A stretch of DNA of 64,000 nucleotides from Pseudomonadota bacterium (GCA_023457895.1 JAEXAY010000004.1:62001-126000), one strand, 5' to 3'; positions 26,147 through 36,041 are shown, counted from the stretch's first letter. Numbers and translations are program-made. The notes: generated by a model from the sequence alone, not told the origin.

Positions 26147-27084
26147 CCATTTCCGCCGCGATCCCAAAAGTTGCGGGCAAGCTGACCCCCAAGGCACCGC
26201 TTGCACCGCTGGTGTGGTTCAAATCGGGCGGGACAGCCGAGTGGTTGTTCGAGCCCAAAGACATTGCCGACCTGCAAGCCTTCATCCGCGATCTTGATCC
26301 TGCCGTTCCGGTGATGGCGCTAGGCCTTGGCTCCAACCTGATCGTGCGCGATGGCGGCGTGCCCGGCGTTGTCGTGCGGCTGGGCAAGGCCTTTGCCAAG
26401 GTGGACAAGGTCGATGCAATGACGCTCAAATGCGGCGGCGGCGCGTCGGGCATTCTCGTCTCCTCGACCGCGCGCGACCATGGCATCGCGGGCCTTGAAT
26501 TCTTGCGCTCGATCCCCGGCACGGTCGGCGGGTTCGTCCGCATGAACGGCGGCGCCTATGGCCGGGAGGTCAAGGATATCCTGACCGAATGCGAGGCGGT
26601 GCTGCGCTCGGGCGAGCTCGTGACCCTTCCGCTTGCCGATCTTGGCTATACCTATCGCCACAGCGAATTGCCCGAGGGCGCGATCGTCGTCAGCGCGACC
26701 TTCCGCGGCGAACCCGGCGAACCCCAAGCGATCCAGGCGGAAATGGATCGTATCTCGCAAAGCCGCGAAGCCTCGCAGCCGCTGCGTTCCAAGACCGGCG
26801 GTTCCACCTTCAAGAACCCGGACGGCGACAAGGCCTGGCGGCTGGTCGACGAAGCGGGTTGTCGCGGCCTCAGGATCGGCGATGCGCAGGTGAGCGAAAA
26901 ACACACCAATTTCCTCATCAACACCGGCCATGCCACCTCGACCGACATCGAGGCGCTGGGCGAGGAAGTCCGCCGCCGGGTCCGGGAAAAGAGCGGTGTT
27001 GAGCTGCAATGGGAAATTCAGCGTGTCGGCAGTTTTGCCGGAGCGCCGGACAGGAAATTGGCGGGAAAGAAGGAAGATAAATGA
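26143..27084 (+). CDS. murB: UDP-N-acetylenolpyruvoylglucosamine reductase
   Basis: A 313-residue FAD enzyme making UDP-MurNAc from the enolpyruvyl intermediate with NADPH. It carries the FAD-binding segment ALGLGSNLIVRDGG, the RSIPGTVGGFVRMNGGAYG region, the catalytic Ser in GGSTFKNP and the catalytic Glu in SEKHTNFLIN. ATG 26143 overlaps the murC stop; upstream frame discarded. Type I MurB by length and pattern. Confidence 0.96.
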
Positions 27085-28007
27085 CCAAGGGTCCCTGGCA
27101 TGTTGCGGTTCTGATGGGCGGCTGGTCGCACGAGCGGCCGGTCTCGCTGATGAGCGGGGCGGGGGTTGCCGATGCGCTCGAAAGCAAAGGACACAAGGTC
27201 ACCCGCATCGATATGGACCGCGATGTTGCCGCGCGCATTGCGGAGTCCAAACCCGATGTCGTGTTCAATGCGCTCCACGGCGTTCCCGGCGAGGACGGCA
27301 GCGTGCAGGGAATGCTCGATTTGATGGGGGTGCGCTATACCCATAGCGGCATGGTCAGCTCGGTCATCGCCATCGACAAGGAGCTTACCAAGCAGCGCCT
27401 CGTCCCGGCCGGTATCCCGATGCCCGAAGGCAAGATCGTCTCGGCGGCGAGCCTGTACGAAAGCGACCCGATGCCGCGGCCCTATGTACTGAAGCCGGTC
27501 AACGAAGGCTCGTCCGTCGGGGTCGCGATCGTCACCGGGGACAACAATTACGGCAACCCGATCAGCCGCGACGCCAAGGGGCCGTGGCAGGAATTCGAGC
27601 AGCTGCTCGCCGAACCCTTCATCAAGGGCCGGGAACTCACCTGCGCGGTGCTGGGCGACCGCGCCCTCACCGTGACCGAACTGGTGCCCAAGTCCGGCTT
27701 TTATGATTTCGACGCCAAATATACCGAAGGCATGACCGAGCATGTCTGCCCCGCGCAAATCCCGCAGGATGCGTTTGACCGGATGATGGAACTGTCGCTT
27801 GAGGCGCACCGCCTGCTCGGTTGCAAGGGCGCCTCGCGTTCCGATTTCCGCTGGGACGAGGAGCAGGGGCTCGACGGCATTTACCTGCTCGAGGTCAACA
27901 CCCAGCCCGGCATGACACCCTTGAGCCTCGTGCCGGAACAGGCAAAACAACAGGGGATCGCTTATGCCGATCTCGTCGAAATGATCTGCGAGGAGGCACT
28001 CTCGTGA
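27081..28007 (+). CDS. ddl: D-alanine-D-alanine ligase
   Basis: A 308-residue ATP-grasp enzyme supplying D-Ala-D-Ala for MurF. N-terminal VLMGGWSHERPVSLMSG, the HGVPGEDGSVQG loop, KPVNEGSSVGV and the C-terminal LLEVNTQPGMTPLSLVPEQA match Ddl (DdlB type, as usual in dcw clusters). It overlaps murB and ftsQ at its ends. Confidence 0.96.
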   Translation: MTKGPWHVAVLMGGWSHERPVSLMSGAGVADALESKGHKVTRIDMDRDVAARIAESKPDVVFNALHGVPGEDGSVQGMLDLMGVRYTHSGMVSSVIAIDKELTKQRLVPAGIPMPEGKIVSAASLYESDPMPRPYVLKPVNEGSSVGVAIVTGDNNYGNPISRDAKGPWQEFEQLLAEPFIKGRELTCAVLGDRALTVTELVPKSGFYDFDAKYTEGMTEHVCPAQIPQDAFDRMMELSLEAHRLLGCKGASRSDFRWDEEQGLDGIYLLEVNTQPGMTPLSLVPEQAKQQGIAYADLVEMICEEALS

Positions 28008-28984
28008 CGACAGCAACGATCAAGCGCGGCAAGGGGACGACCCGCAGCAAGGCGCCCGCGCGCGGCGGCCGCACGCCCGCCAAGGCACCGGTGCGTGCGC
28101 GCAGCCGCAAGCAGCCGTCGAAGGCCGCAGCGCTGCTCGCCAGATTGCCGGTCAAGCCCAAGACCGTCGAACGCGTTGCCAGCTGGACCATTTTTGGTGC
28201 CTTCTGCGTCGGCCTCTACGCCATCGCGGCCACCACCGGCGTGACCGCCAAGGTGAACGAGGAAGTGGCGCAAGCGGTCGGCCGCGCCGGGTTTGAGGTC
28301 CGGAAAGTCGAGGTGCTGGGGGTCAACCGCATCGACCAGATGAAAATCTATGACGTGGCGCTCAACCAGAAGAACCGATCGATGGCCGCGGTCGACCTTG
28401 AGGCGGTGCGCCGCGATCTGCTCAAATATGGCTGGGTCGAGGATGCGCGGGTGTCGCGCCGCCTGCCCGATACGCTGGTGATCGACATCGTCGAGCGTAC
28501 CCCGGTTGCAGTGTGGCAGAACCAGCAGAAGTTGTCGCTGATCGACGTCAACGGCGTGGTGCTCGAGCCGGTCACGCTGGCGACCATGCCCGACCTCCCG
28601 CTGGTCATTGGCCCCAACGCCAATGCGAAGACCGGTGCGCTCGATGCGCTGCTCGGCGAAGCCCCGGCCCTGAAGCCGCTGCTCGCCGGTGCGACCTGGG
28701 TCGGCAACCGGCGCTGGGATCTGCGCTTCCAGTCGGGCGAGACTTTGTCCTTGCCCGAAGGCGAGGCCGAAGCCAGGAAAGCTCTGGCGAACTTCGCGCG
28801 CATGGACGGGATGAACCGCCTGCTTGGCCGCGGCATTGTCCGTTTCGACATGCGCGACCCGGCCCGCTTTGTCCTGAAACTGCCCGACAAGAAGGCAGCA
28901 GCGGCAGCCGAGGTGGAAGCCGCGGCCGCGCAAAAGGAAGACTCCAAGGGCGAACAGGCCGATAGCGGCAGCAAAGAAGGTTGA
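28004..28984 (+). CDS. ftsQ: Cell division protein FtsQ
   Basis: A 326-residue bitopic divisome protein. GTG 28004 overlaps the ddl stop and has AGGAGG eight bases upstream. A strongly basic cytoplasmic N-terminus (Arg/Lys/Ala-rich, about 60 residues) precedes one span (near 65-85), a POTRA domain (VRKVEVLGVNRIDQMKIYDVA) and the beta domain with LPDTLVIDIVERTPVAVWQ. The tail after residue 300 is Ala/Glu/Lys-rich. FtsQ recruits FtsL/FtsB. Confidence 0.93.
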   Translation: MTTATIKRGKGTTRSKAPARGGRTPAKAPVRARSRKQPSKAAALLARLPVKPKTVERVASWTIFGAFCVGLYAIAATTGVTAKVNEEVAQAVGRAGFEVRKVEVLGVNRIDQMKIYDVALNQKNRSMAAVDLEAVRRDLLKYGWVEDARVSRRLPDTLVIDIVERTPVAVWQNQQKLSLIDVNGVVLEPVTLATMPDLPLVIGPNANAKTGALDALLGEAPALKPLLAGATWVGNRRWDLRFQSGETLSLPEGEAEARKALANFARMDGMNRLLGRGIVRFDMRDPARFVLKLPDKKAAAAAEVEAAAAQKEDSKGEQADSGSKEG

Positions 28985-28989
28985 GGGGC

Positions 28990-30249
28990 ATGGCGGCACC
29001 GCGCGTAGAACGTCTGATCACGGCACTGGATATCGGCTCCTGGAAGGTCTCGGCCCTGATCGCGGGCGAAACCGATAGCGGCGAACTGCATGTGCTCGGC
29101 ACCGGCCAGCGCCAGAGCCAGGGCGTCAAGCGCGGCTATGTCGCCGACATGGACCGCACCGAGCAAGCGGTGCGCGAGGCGATCGAACAGGCCGAACGCA
29201 TTGCGGGCCTCAATATCGACGATGTCTGGGTGAGCTTTTCGGCGGGGGGGCTTTCGAGCGACATCGCCAAGGTCGAGGTCGAACTTGGCGGTCACCGGGT
29301 CGAGCAGGAGGATGTTGACGACCTGCTTGCGGCGGGGCGCAGCACGATTGATCCCGACGGCCGGATGGTGCTTCACGCCCAGCCCGCTCTCTACACGCTG
29401 GATGGGCTTGCGGGTGTCAAACAGCCGATTGGGCTCCACGCCGACCGGCTTGGTGTCGACATCCATGTTGTCCTTGCCGACGGATCGCCGGTGCGCAACC
29501 TCGACATGTGCGTACGGCAGGCGCATCTCAACGTCGAAACCATTGTCGCATCGCCAATGGCAACGGGCATGGCGTGCCTGTCGGAGGAGGAGCGCGATCT
29601 CGGCGTCGCGCTGGTCGAGATCGGCGCGTCGGTCACCAATGTGTCGCTGTTCGCGGGCGGGATGCTGGTCGGCCTGACATCGCTGCCCTTTGGCGCGTCC
29701 GATATTACCGATGACATTGCGTCGGCCTTTGGTGTGCGCCGCAGCCAGGCCGAGCGTGCCAAATGCTTTTACGGATCGGCAACGCCGAGCCCGCAGGACA
29801 GCCGGGAAATGGTCGAACTCGCGCCGCCCAGCAGCGCGATCGAAACCGACGGCGTCAAGGTCAACCGCGCCCAGCTCATCTCGGTCATTCGCCAGCGGCT
29901 CGATTATATGATGACCGAGATCGGCAAGGCGCTGAAGGATCTGGGCTTTACCGGACCGGTGGGCCGCCAGGTGGTGCTTGCGGGCGGCGGTGCGGACCTG
30001 AAGGGCATGGCCGATTACGCGCAGAGCGCGCTGGGGCGCGCAGTGCGCATCGGGCGCCCCAAGGGGCTGGTCGGATTACCCGAGGCGCATGCCGGCCCGG
30101 CCTTTGCGACGCTGGCTGGCCTGGTCCTTTATGCCGCGTCCGATCCGGTTGATCTGCGTTCGCTCGCAACCGAGCAGCAGGACGTGGTTCGCACCACCGG
30201 TCCGGCGCTGCTTGACCGCCTCGTTGCGGCCTTCCGCAGCAATTTCTGA
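28990..30249 (+). CDS. ftsA: Cell division protein FtsA
   Basis: A 419-residue actin-like ATPase that tethers FtsZ to the membrane. The phosphate-1 motif ITALDIGSWKVSALI, the SHS2/1C insertion, the LVEIGASVTNVSLF phosphate-2 segment and VVLAGGGADLKGM are visible, and the C-terminus (RLVAAFRSNF) forms the amphipathic membrane helix. ATG 28990 is eight bases after the ftsQ stop region. Confidence 0.95.
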   Translation: MAAPRVERLITALDIGSWKVSALIAGETDSGELHVLGTGQRQSQGVKRGYVADMDRTEQAVREAIEQAERIAGLNIDDVWVSFSAGGLSSDIAKVEVELGGHRVEQEDVDDLLAAGRSTIDPDGRMVLHAQPALYTLDGLAGVKQPIGLHADRLGVDIHVVLADGSPVRNLDMCVRQAHLNVETIVASPMATGMACLSEEERDLGVALVEIGASVTNVSLFAGGMLVGLTSLPFGASDITDDIASAFGVRRSQAERAKCFYGSATPSPQDSREMVELAPPSSAIETDGVKVNRAQLISVIRQRLDYMMTEIGKALKDLGFTGPVGRQVVLAGGGADLKGMADYAQSALGRAVRIGRPKGLVGLPEAHAGPAFATLAGLVLYAASDPVDLRSLATEQQDVVRTTGPALLDRLVAAFRSNF

Positions 30250-30419
30250 CGAGTTGCCCCAAAAGGGGCATGAAATTTACAGTGCGATTACTAAAACGTT
30301 AATTTTATACGTGCTTCCGGGTTCAAATTAGTGCAAGGATAACTGCAACGAGCAGGGGGCTGTTCGAGTTTTTTTAGCCCGTTTCTTCTGCGGAAAAAAC
30401 GGTGAGGGAGCCAAGTTGA
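30250..30419 (+). promoter_or_regulatory. ftsA-ftsZ intergenic leader with hairpins
   Basis: A 170-base gap, unusual in this otherwise gapless cluster. It holds the hairpin TGCCCC-AAAA-GGGGCA (30255-30270), an AT-rich stretch around 30285-30330, and GGGCT/AGCCC arms enclosing a seven-T run (30357-30380). This suggests an extra ftsZ promoter and a structured leader. I found no CtrA-type TTAA-N7-TTAA site. The assignment is inference. Confidence 0.45.
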
Positions 30420-31955
30420 ATGAGCATTGACATCCGTCCTCCTCAGGTTGACGAATTGAAGCCGCGTATTGCCGTGATCGGCGTCGGCGGCGCTGGCGGA
30501 AACGCCATTGCCAACATGATTGCTGCCAATGTTGAGGGCGTTGATTTCATCGTCGCCAACACCGACGCGCAGGCGCTCAACGCCTCGCCGGCCGAACGCC
30601 GCATCCAGCTTGGCCCGGACATCACGCAGGGCCTCGGTGCAGGCTCGCGTCCCGAAGTTGGCCGCGCGGCAGCCGAAGAAACCATCACCACGGTCGAACA
30701 GGCGCTCGAAGGCGCGCACATGTGCTTCATCGCGGCCGGCATGGGCGGCGGCACGGGCACCGGTGCGGCGCCTGTCATCGCCAAGGCTGCGCGTGATCGC
30801 GGCATCCTCACCGTCGGCGTCGTGACCAAGCCCTTCACGTTCGAAGGCTCGCGCCGCATGCGCTCCGCCGATGCGGGAATCGAGGAGCTGCAGAAGAATG
30901 TCGACACGCTGATCGTCATTCCCAACCAGAACCTGTTCCTTGTCGCCAACCCGAACACGACCTTCAAGGAAGCGTTCGAAATGGCCGACGAAGTGCTGCA
31001 GCAGGGCGTGCGTGGCATTACCGATCTGATGGTCATGCCGGGCCTCATCAATCTCGACTTCGCCGACGTGCGCTCGGTGATGCACGAAATGGGCAAGGCG
31101 ATGATGGGGACGGGCGAAGCCGATGGTGATGGCCGTGCGCTCGAAGCGGCAGAAAAGGCGATCGCCAACCCGCTGCTCGACGGCGTATCGATGCGCGGTG
31201 CCAAGGGCGTCATCATCTCGATCACCGGCGGTGAGGACATGCGCCTGATGGAGGTCGACGAAGCCGCCAACCATATCCGCGAACTGGTTGACCCCGACGC
31301 CAACATCATCTGGGGTTCGGCGTTCAACGACCAGCTTCAGGGCAAGATCCGCGTGTCGGTGGTGGCAACCGGGATCGATGCCGACGCAGACAGCGTTGCC
31401 GAGCGCAACACGCCAAGCCGCGCTTTCAGTTTCCCGGCTGCCCGCAAGCCGATGCCGGCTCCGGCGCCCGCGCCCGCTCCTGTGGCTGCCCCGGCGGAAG
31501 AGCCCGCTTATACGCCGCCGCCGGCAGATTATAACACGCCCCAGGCTCCAGCTGCGGGCGAAACCGCGACGCAGGCTGATTATGGCTATGACGCGCCGCA
31601 TGCTCCGGCTGCTGCCTCCGTTCAGGATGAAGCGCCGATTGAACTGACGCCGCCTCCCGCAGCCGATGAGTCGGCGAAGAAGGTCCTGTATGATGATTTC
31701 GGCGGCGACATGGATTATGACAATGCCGCCGACGAGCTTGTGCTCGACGCGCCGGAAGCGATCGCGCCTGCCCAGCCGGTGCAGCCCGAACCGCAGCCGG
31801 CCGCGCCGCGCGTTTCGACCGGCGGCGGGACGCTGTTCGAGCGCATGTCGAACCTGTCACGCGGAGGCCTGCGTTCCGGGCGGGACGATCATGCCGACGA
31901 TGCCGATGAAAAAATCGACATTCCGCGGTTCCTGAATCGCCAGAATAATCAGTAA
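30420..31955 (+). CDS. ftsZ: Cell division GTPase FtsZ
   Basis: A 511-residue tubulin homologue forming the Z-ring. The GTP-binding core spans residues 1 to about 320 with MGGGTGTGAAPV (tubulin signature) and the synergy-loop region NFADVRSVM. A long Pro/Ala/acid-rich linker (about 330-490) leads to the conserved C-terminal peptide DIPRFLNRQNN that binds FtsA and others. The length is typical of alphaproteobacteria. It is the last gene of the dcw cluster, with a terminator after it. Confidence 0.98.
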   Translation: MSIDIRPPQVDELKPRIAVIGVGGAGGNAIANMIAANVEGVDFIVANTDAQALNASPAERRIQLGPDITQGLGAGSRPEVGRAAAEETITTVEQALEGAHMCFIAAGMGGGTGTGAAPVIAKAARDRGILTVGVVTKPFTFEGSRRMRSADAGIEELQKNVDTLIVIPNQNLFLVANPNTTFKEAFEMADEVLQQGVRGITDLMVMPGLINLDFADVRSVMHEMGKAMMGTGEADGDGRALEAAEKAIANPLLDGVSMRGAKGVIISITGGEDMRLMEVDEAANHIRELVDPDANIIWGSAFNDQLQGKIRVSVVATGIDADADSVAERNTPSRAFSFPAARKPMPAPAPAPAPVAAPAEEPAYTPPPADYNTPQAPAAGETATQADYGYDAPHAPAAASVQDEAPIELTPPPAADESAKKVLYDDFGGDMDYDNAADELVLDAPEAIAPAQPVQPEPQPAAPRVSTGGGTLFERMSNLSRGGLRSGRDDHADDADEKIDIPRFLNRQNNQ

Positions 31956-31974
31956 GAAACGCTGATTTTGACGG

Positions 31975-32007
31975 ACCCGGCCGCACCTGCGCGCCGGGTT
32001 TGTCTTT
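31975..32007 (+). terminator. Rho-independent terminator after ftsZ
   Basis: Perfect 7-bp arms ACCCGGC (31975-31981) and GCCGGGT (31993-31999) close an 11-base loop and are followed by TTGTCTTTT. It lies 20 bases after the ftsZ stop and ends the dcw transcription unit. Confidence 0.8.
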
Positions 32008-32061
32008 TCATTGAACCATAAAGTTAGGCCTGGTTCAGGTGATGATGCTATAGGCTGCACC

Positions 32062-34200
32062 ATGACGAAAAATGCAATGATCAACCGGCCCGGGCAGCGC
32101 CGTCTCGTGCGCGCCTCGATGCTGGCCGCCCTGTGTTCCGCGAGCGCTCTGGCTGCGCCGCTTCACGCGCAGATTACTGTACAACCCCCCGCGACGCCGC
32201 CCGGCATGCCCCAGATGAGCCAGACCGAACGCGATCAGATCAACGCGCAGGCGCTGCTGACCAGCGCGTTGCAGCGGATCGGTACCAACGGCAACGACGT
32301 GAATGCGCTGATCGATGCCGGCTCGGCCGCGCTGGTGCTTGAAGATGCCCGGTCGGCCTATGGTTTCTTCAACCGTGCGCTGTCGCTCGCTCCGTCTAAC
32401 GGCCGCATCCGGGCCGGGCTGGGTTCGGCGCTGGTACGGCTGGAAAATCCGGCCGATGCGCTCAAGATGTTCGACCAGGCGGTGCAGCAGGGCGCGATCG
32501 AGCGCACCTTCATCGCGGATCGCGGCATGGCCTACGACCTGATGGGCGACAATGCGCGCGCCCAGCGCGACTATGACGCTGCGCTCAAATATCAATATTC
32601 CGACCGCACGCTGCGCTTCTACGCGCTCTCGCTCGGCATTTCGGGCGAGGCCGACCGCGCGGTCCAGTTGCTCGCGCCGCTGCTCCAGAAAAAGGACCGC
32701 GCTGCGTGGCGCGACCGCGCCTTCATCCTGGCGATGAACGGCCGCACCAAGGAAGCGACCGAGATCGTCCGGACGACGATGCCGGCCAATGTCGCCAATG
32801 GTCTGACGCCTTATCTGCTCAAGATGAACCGGCTGTCGAACCGGCAAATGGCGCTGGCGGTCCATTATGGTCAGTTTCCGACCAGCGACGCCCAGCTCGC
32901 CTCGGTCGGCCGTGGAGCAACGCCCGCGCCAGCCGCCGCCCCCGCAAGGCCTGCGGCGACCGCTACCCGGACGAAAGCCAGTACGCCGCGCTTTGTTGAC
33001 GAACAGGGGCGGCCGGTCCGGTTATCGCGCGCCGAGCAGCGCGAACTGATCCGCCAGCAGGAAGAAAAGAAAAAGGCGGAGGCCGCCAAGGCCGCGCAGG
33101 ATGAGCGCGACCGTGTAGCCGCGCTCGCCCGCCAGCAGGAACAGGCGCGGCAGGCGGAAGCCGCGCGTAAGGCGGAGGAAGCCCGTCAGGCGCAACTTGC
33201 GCTGGAACAATCGCGCCAGGCGGAGGCCGCACGTCGCGCCGAACTCGCCCGCCAGGCCGAGGCTAACCGTCAGGCTGAGCAGGCGCGTCAGGCCGAAGTG
33301 GCTCGCCTGGCCGAACTGCAACGGCAAAAAATGCAGGCCGAGGAAGCGGCGCGCGCAGCGGCAGCCCAATCGACACCGGCCGCGCCCGTGCAGACCGCGA
33401 TGGCGACGCCGGTCTTGCCGCCGGTGGTTGCCGCAGCCACGCCGCAGGCGCCTGTGTCGGCCCCTGTTCCATCCACCGCCGCTCCGGCAGCAGCACCGGC
33501 CGGTCCGGCGCTGATCGGTCCGGTGGATGCGGCCACGCCCGCCCCGGCAGGCGCGATGGTCCAGCCGGTAGCGGTGCCCGCATCGACGGCGACAGCGAGT
33601 GCGGGTGTTACCCCTGCCGCACCGTCTGCGAATGTTCCGTCACCACCCGCTGCGGAAAACAGTTTCAAGGCGTTCTCGCTCGACGATCTGGTGAAATCGG
33701 TCCAGCCGCCGGGAGACGATCCGGTCCGGAGCGAAACCCCGGTCGACCTGGCCACGCTGGAAAAGCTGCGGCAGGACAAGATTCGCGCTGAACGCGCCGA
33801 GGCCGCGCGCGAGGCAGCCGCGAGGGCAAAGGCCGAGGAAGAAAAGAAGCAGCTTGCCGAAGCCAAGGCAAAGAGAGAGGCCGAAGCCGCCAAGGCCAAG
33901 GAGGAAGCGGACCGCAAGAAGGCCAATCCGGCGCGCGTCTGGGTGCAACTCGCGACGGGTGGGGCAGCAGGCCTCGCGGGTGATTACCGGCGCTTTTCGG
34001 GCGGCAAGAATGCCGAGCTGTTCAAGGGCAAGGGTGCCTATTCCGCCGACTGGGGCCGCTCAAAGCGCCTGCTGACGGGGCCGTTTCCCAATGTCCGCGA
34101 AGCCAATGCGTGGCTCGCCAAATATAAGGGTAACGGGGGCGATGGATTTGTCTGGAACAGCGGGGCGGGTGAAGAGGTCAGCGCCATCGGCGGCCGGTAA
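32062..34200 (+). CDS. Exported TPR/coiled-coil protein with C-terminal SPOR domain
   Basis: A 712-residue protein starting at ATG 32062 with a signal peptide ending near PLHAQ. In order it has TPR-like helical repeats (about 60-270), a long Ala/Glu/Gln/Arg coiled coil (about 330-430), a Pro/Ala-rich linker, a second charged helix (about 575-625) and a C-terminal SPOR domain (RVWVQLATGG onward). SPOR domains bind denuded septal glycan, so a periplasmic division role next to ftsZ is inferred. Its stop TAA overlaps the dgt ATG. Family beyond these domains not recognised. Confidence 0.8.
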   Translation: MTKNAMINRPGQRRLVRASMLAALCSASALAAPLHAQITVQPPATPPGMPQMSQTERDQINAQALLTSALQRIGTNGNDVNALIDAGSAALVLEDARSAYGFFNRALSLAPSNGRIRAGLGSALVRLENPADALKMFDQAVQQGAIERTFIADRGMAYDLMGDNARAQRDYDAALKYQYSDRTLRFYALSLGISGEADRAVQLLAPLLQKKDRAAWRDRAFILAMNGRTKEATEIVRTTMPANVANGLTPYLLKMNRLSNRQMALAVHYGQFPTSDAQLASVGRGATPAPAAAPARPAATATRTKASTPRFVDEQGRPVRLSRAEQRELIRQQEEKKKAEAAKAAQDERDRVAALARQQEQARQAEAARKAEEARQAQLALEQSRQAEAARRAELARQAEANRQAEQARQAEVARLAELQRQKMQAEEAARAAAAQSTPAAPVQTAMATPVLPPVVAAATPQAPVSAPVPSTAAPAAAPAGPALIGPVDAATPAPAGAMVQPVAVPASTATASAGVTPAAPSANVPSPPAAENSFKAFSLDDLVKSVQPPGDDPVRSETPVDLATLEKLRQDKIRAERAEAAREAAARAKAEEEKKQLAEAKAKREAEAAKAKEEADRKKANPARVWVQLATGGAAGLAGDYRRFSGGKNAELFKGKGAYSADWGRSKRLLTGPFPNVREANAWLAKYKGNGGDGFVWNSGAGEEVSAIGGR

Positions 34201-35378
34201 TGGCTGAAGGTGGTAGCCGGCTGGCGTCCTATGCGAGCCATCCGGCGCTGAGCCGAGGGCGTTTGCATGGCGAGCGCAAGACGATGCGCGGGCCGCGTGA
34301 CGATTTCCAGCGCGACCGCGACCGCATCATCCATTCGATCAGCTTCCGCCGCCTGCGGCACAAGACGCAGGTCTTTGTCGCACCCGATGGCGACCATTTC
34401 CGCGTTAGGTTGACCCACAGCCTCGAAGTCGCGCAGATCGGTCGCACGATTGCGCGCGCGCTCAGGCTCAACGAGGACCTGACCGAAGCGCTGTGCCTTG
34501 CCCACGATATCGGGCACCCGCCGTTCGGCCATGCGGGCGAACGCGCGTTGCAGCGCGCGCTGGCGGCGCATGGAGGGTTTGATCATAACGCCCAGACGCT
34601 GCGGACGCTGATGTTCCTCGAACGGGTCTATCCCGATTGCGACGGGCTTAACCTCAGCTGGGAAACGCTGGAAGGTCTTGCCAAGCATAACGGTCCGGTG
34701 CTTGCGCAAAACTGGGCGATGGCCGAGTGCAACGCCGCGTTTGACCTCGACCTCACGCGATACAGCAGCCTCGAAGCGCAGGTCGCTGCGGTGTCCGACG
34801 ATATTGCCTATGACAATCACGACATTGACGATGGGCTGCGGGCAGGCCTGCTGAGCATGGAACAGTTACTCGAACAACCCTTTGTCCGCGCGACGTGGGA
34901 GCGGGTGGAGGCGGCCTGGCCGGGGGTGGATCAGGACCGGCTGCAACGTGAAGTGGTGCGCGACCAGATCGGCCAGATGGTCAATGACGTGATCGCGGGA
35001 ACGCGCTCGCGGATTGAGGCGCTCGGCATTGAAACGGCGGACGATGTTCGTGCCGCCGGTGTGCCGCTGGGAGGCTTTTCTGACGTCATGACGGCGGAGG
35101 AGCGGGCGCTCAAGGGCTTCATGTACGACAATCTCTATCACCATCCCTCGCAGCTCGATGCGGCCGAAGCCGCCGACCGTGTCGTGTCGGGGCTGTTTGT
35201 CGCCTATCGCGACGATCCGGCGCTGATGGGCGGGGACTGGGCCGGGCGGCTTCCGCCACAGGATCCCGCCGCTGCACGCCATGTCGCCGACTTCATCGCG
35301 GGGATGACGGACCGGTTTGCGCTCACCCGCTATGCGGAAATCTACGGTGCATCGGCGATTCCGGCGACGCTGGCATGA
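34200..35378 (+). CDS. dgt: dGTP triphosphohydrolase-like HD protein
   Basis: A 392-residue HD-superfamily enzyme expected to hydrolyse dNTPs to nucleosides and triphosphate. The phosphohydrolase motifs RDDFQRDRDRIIHS, FRRLRHKTQVF, VRLTHSLEV and CLAHDIGHPPFGHAGE supply the HD metal ligands. It belongs to the shorter Dgt type 2 class by length. It starts within the stop of the SPOR gene and ends overlapping the next gene (ATGA). Confidence 0.92.
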   Translation: MAEGGSRLASYASHPALSRGRLHGERKTMRGPRDDFQRDRDRIIHSISFRRLRHKTQVFVAPDGDHFRVRLTHSLEVAQIGRTIARALRLNEDLTEALCLAHDIGHPPFGHAGERALQRALAAHGGFDHNAQTLRTLMFLERVYPDCDGLNLSWETLEGLAKHNGPVLAQNWAMAECNAAFDLDLTRYSSLEAQVAAVSDDIAYDNHDIDDGLRAGLLSMEQLLEQPFVRATWERVEAAWPGVDQDRLQREVVRDQIGQMVNDVIAGTRSRIEALGIETADDVRAAGVPLGGFSDVMTAEERALKGFMYDNLYHHPSQLDAAEAADRVVSGLFVAYRDDPALMGGDWAGRLPPQDPAAARHVADFIAGMTDRFALTRYAEIYGASAIPATLA

Positions 35379-36034
35379 TCCGCATCCTGCTCGCCGGCGG
35401 GACCGGGCTGGTCGGGCGGCAGACGGTTCCGCTACTGCTCGCGCAAGGCCATGAGGTTCATCTGGTCGCCCGCCGCGATACGGGTCTCGCCGCGCCCGGG
35501 CTTCACCACCATATCGGCCCGGCCAGCGATTGGGCGGGGAAGGTTCCCGAGGTCGCGCCAGAGATTGTGATCTCGTGCCTCGGAACGACATGGGCCAAGG
35601 CGGGAAAGTCCGAAAGCGCTTTCCGCGCGGTCGACCAGCATCTTGTGACCAGCGTCATGGAGGCCGCGCGCGAGGCGGGAGCGCGACATGCGATCGCCAT
35701 ATCATCGGTCGGTGCGGATGCGCGTTCGCGCAGCTTCTACCTCAGGGTGAAGGGCGAGGTCGAAGCTGCACTCGCGAGCATGGGATTTGACCGGCTCGAT
35801 ATCCTGCGGCCCGGGTTGCTCAAGGGTAATCGCGGAGCCGAGCGACGGCCTGGGGAACAAGTCGCCATGCTGCTCAGCCCGCTGACCGATGCCCTGATGA
35901 GCGGAAAGGCGCTGCGGCGTTACCGTTCGATCGAGTCCGCAAGCGTCGCCCGCGCCGTCGCGTCTCTCGCAACCGCGCAGGGATCAGGCCGCTTCACCCA
36001 TCATCACGACGAGATCGTGGCCTTGGCGCGATAG
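35375..36034 (+). CDS. Atypical SDR / NAD(P)-binding protein
   Basis: A 219-residue Rossmann protein: ILLAGGTGLVGRQT is the glycine-rich nucleotide loop at residues 4-17, and IAISSVGADARSRSFYLRVKGEVE has a Ser and a YxxxK-like pattern (FYLRVK). It resembles the HTATIP2-like atypical short-chain dehydrogenases. The substrate is unknown. It is translationally coupled to dgt and converges on the DUF3008-type gene seven bases later. Confidence 0.75.
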   Translation: MIRILLAGGTGLVGRQTVPLLLAQGHEVHLVARRDTGLAAPGLHHHIGPASDWAGKVPEVAPEIVISCLGTTWAKAGKSESAFRAVDQHLVTSVMEAAREAGARHAIAISSVGADARSRSFYLRVKGEVEAALASMGFDRLDILRPGLLKGNRGAERRPGEQVAMLLSPLTDALMSGKALRRYRSIESASVARAVASLATAQGSGRFTHHHDEIVALAR

Positions 36035-36041
36035 CCCCCGA

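Noticed and set aside
30250..30419. CtrA binding site before ftsZ
   Set aside because: TTAA occurs near 30299 but the second TTAA at the required N7 spacing is absent.
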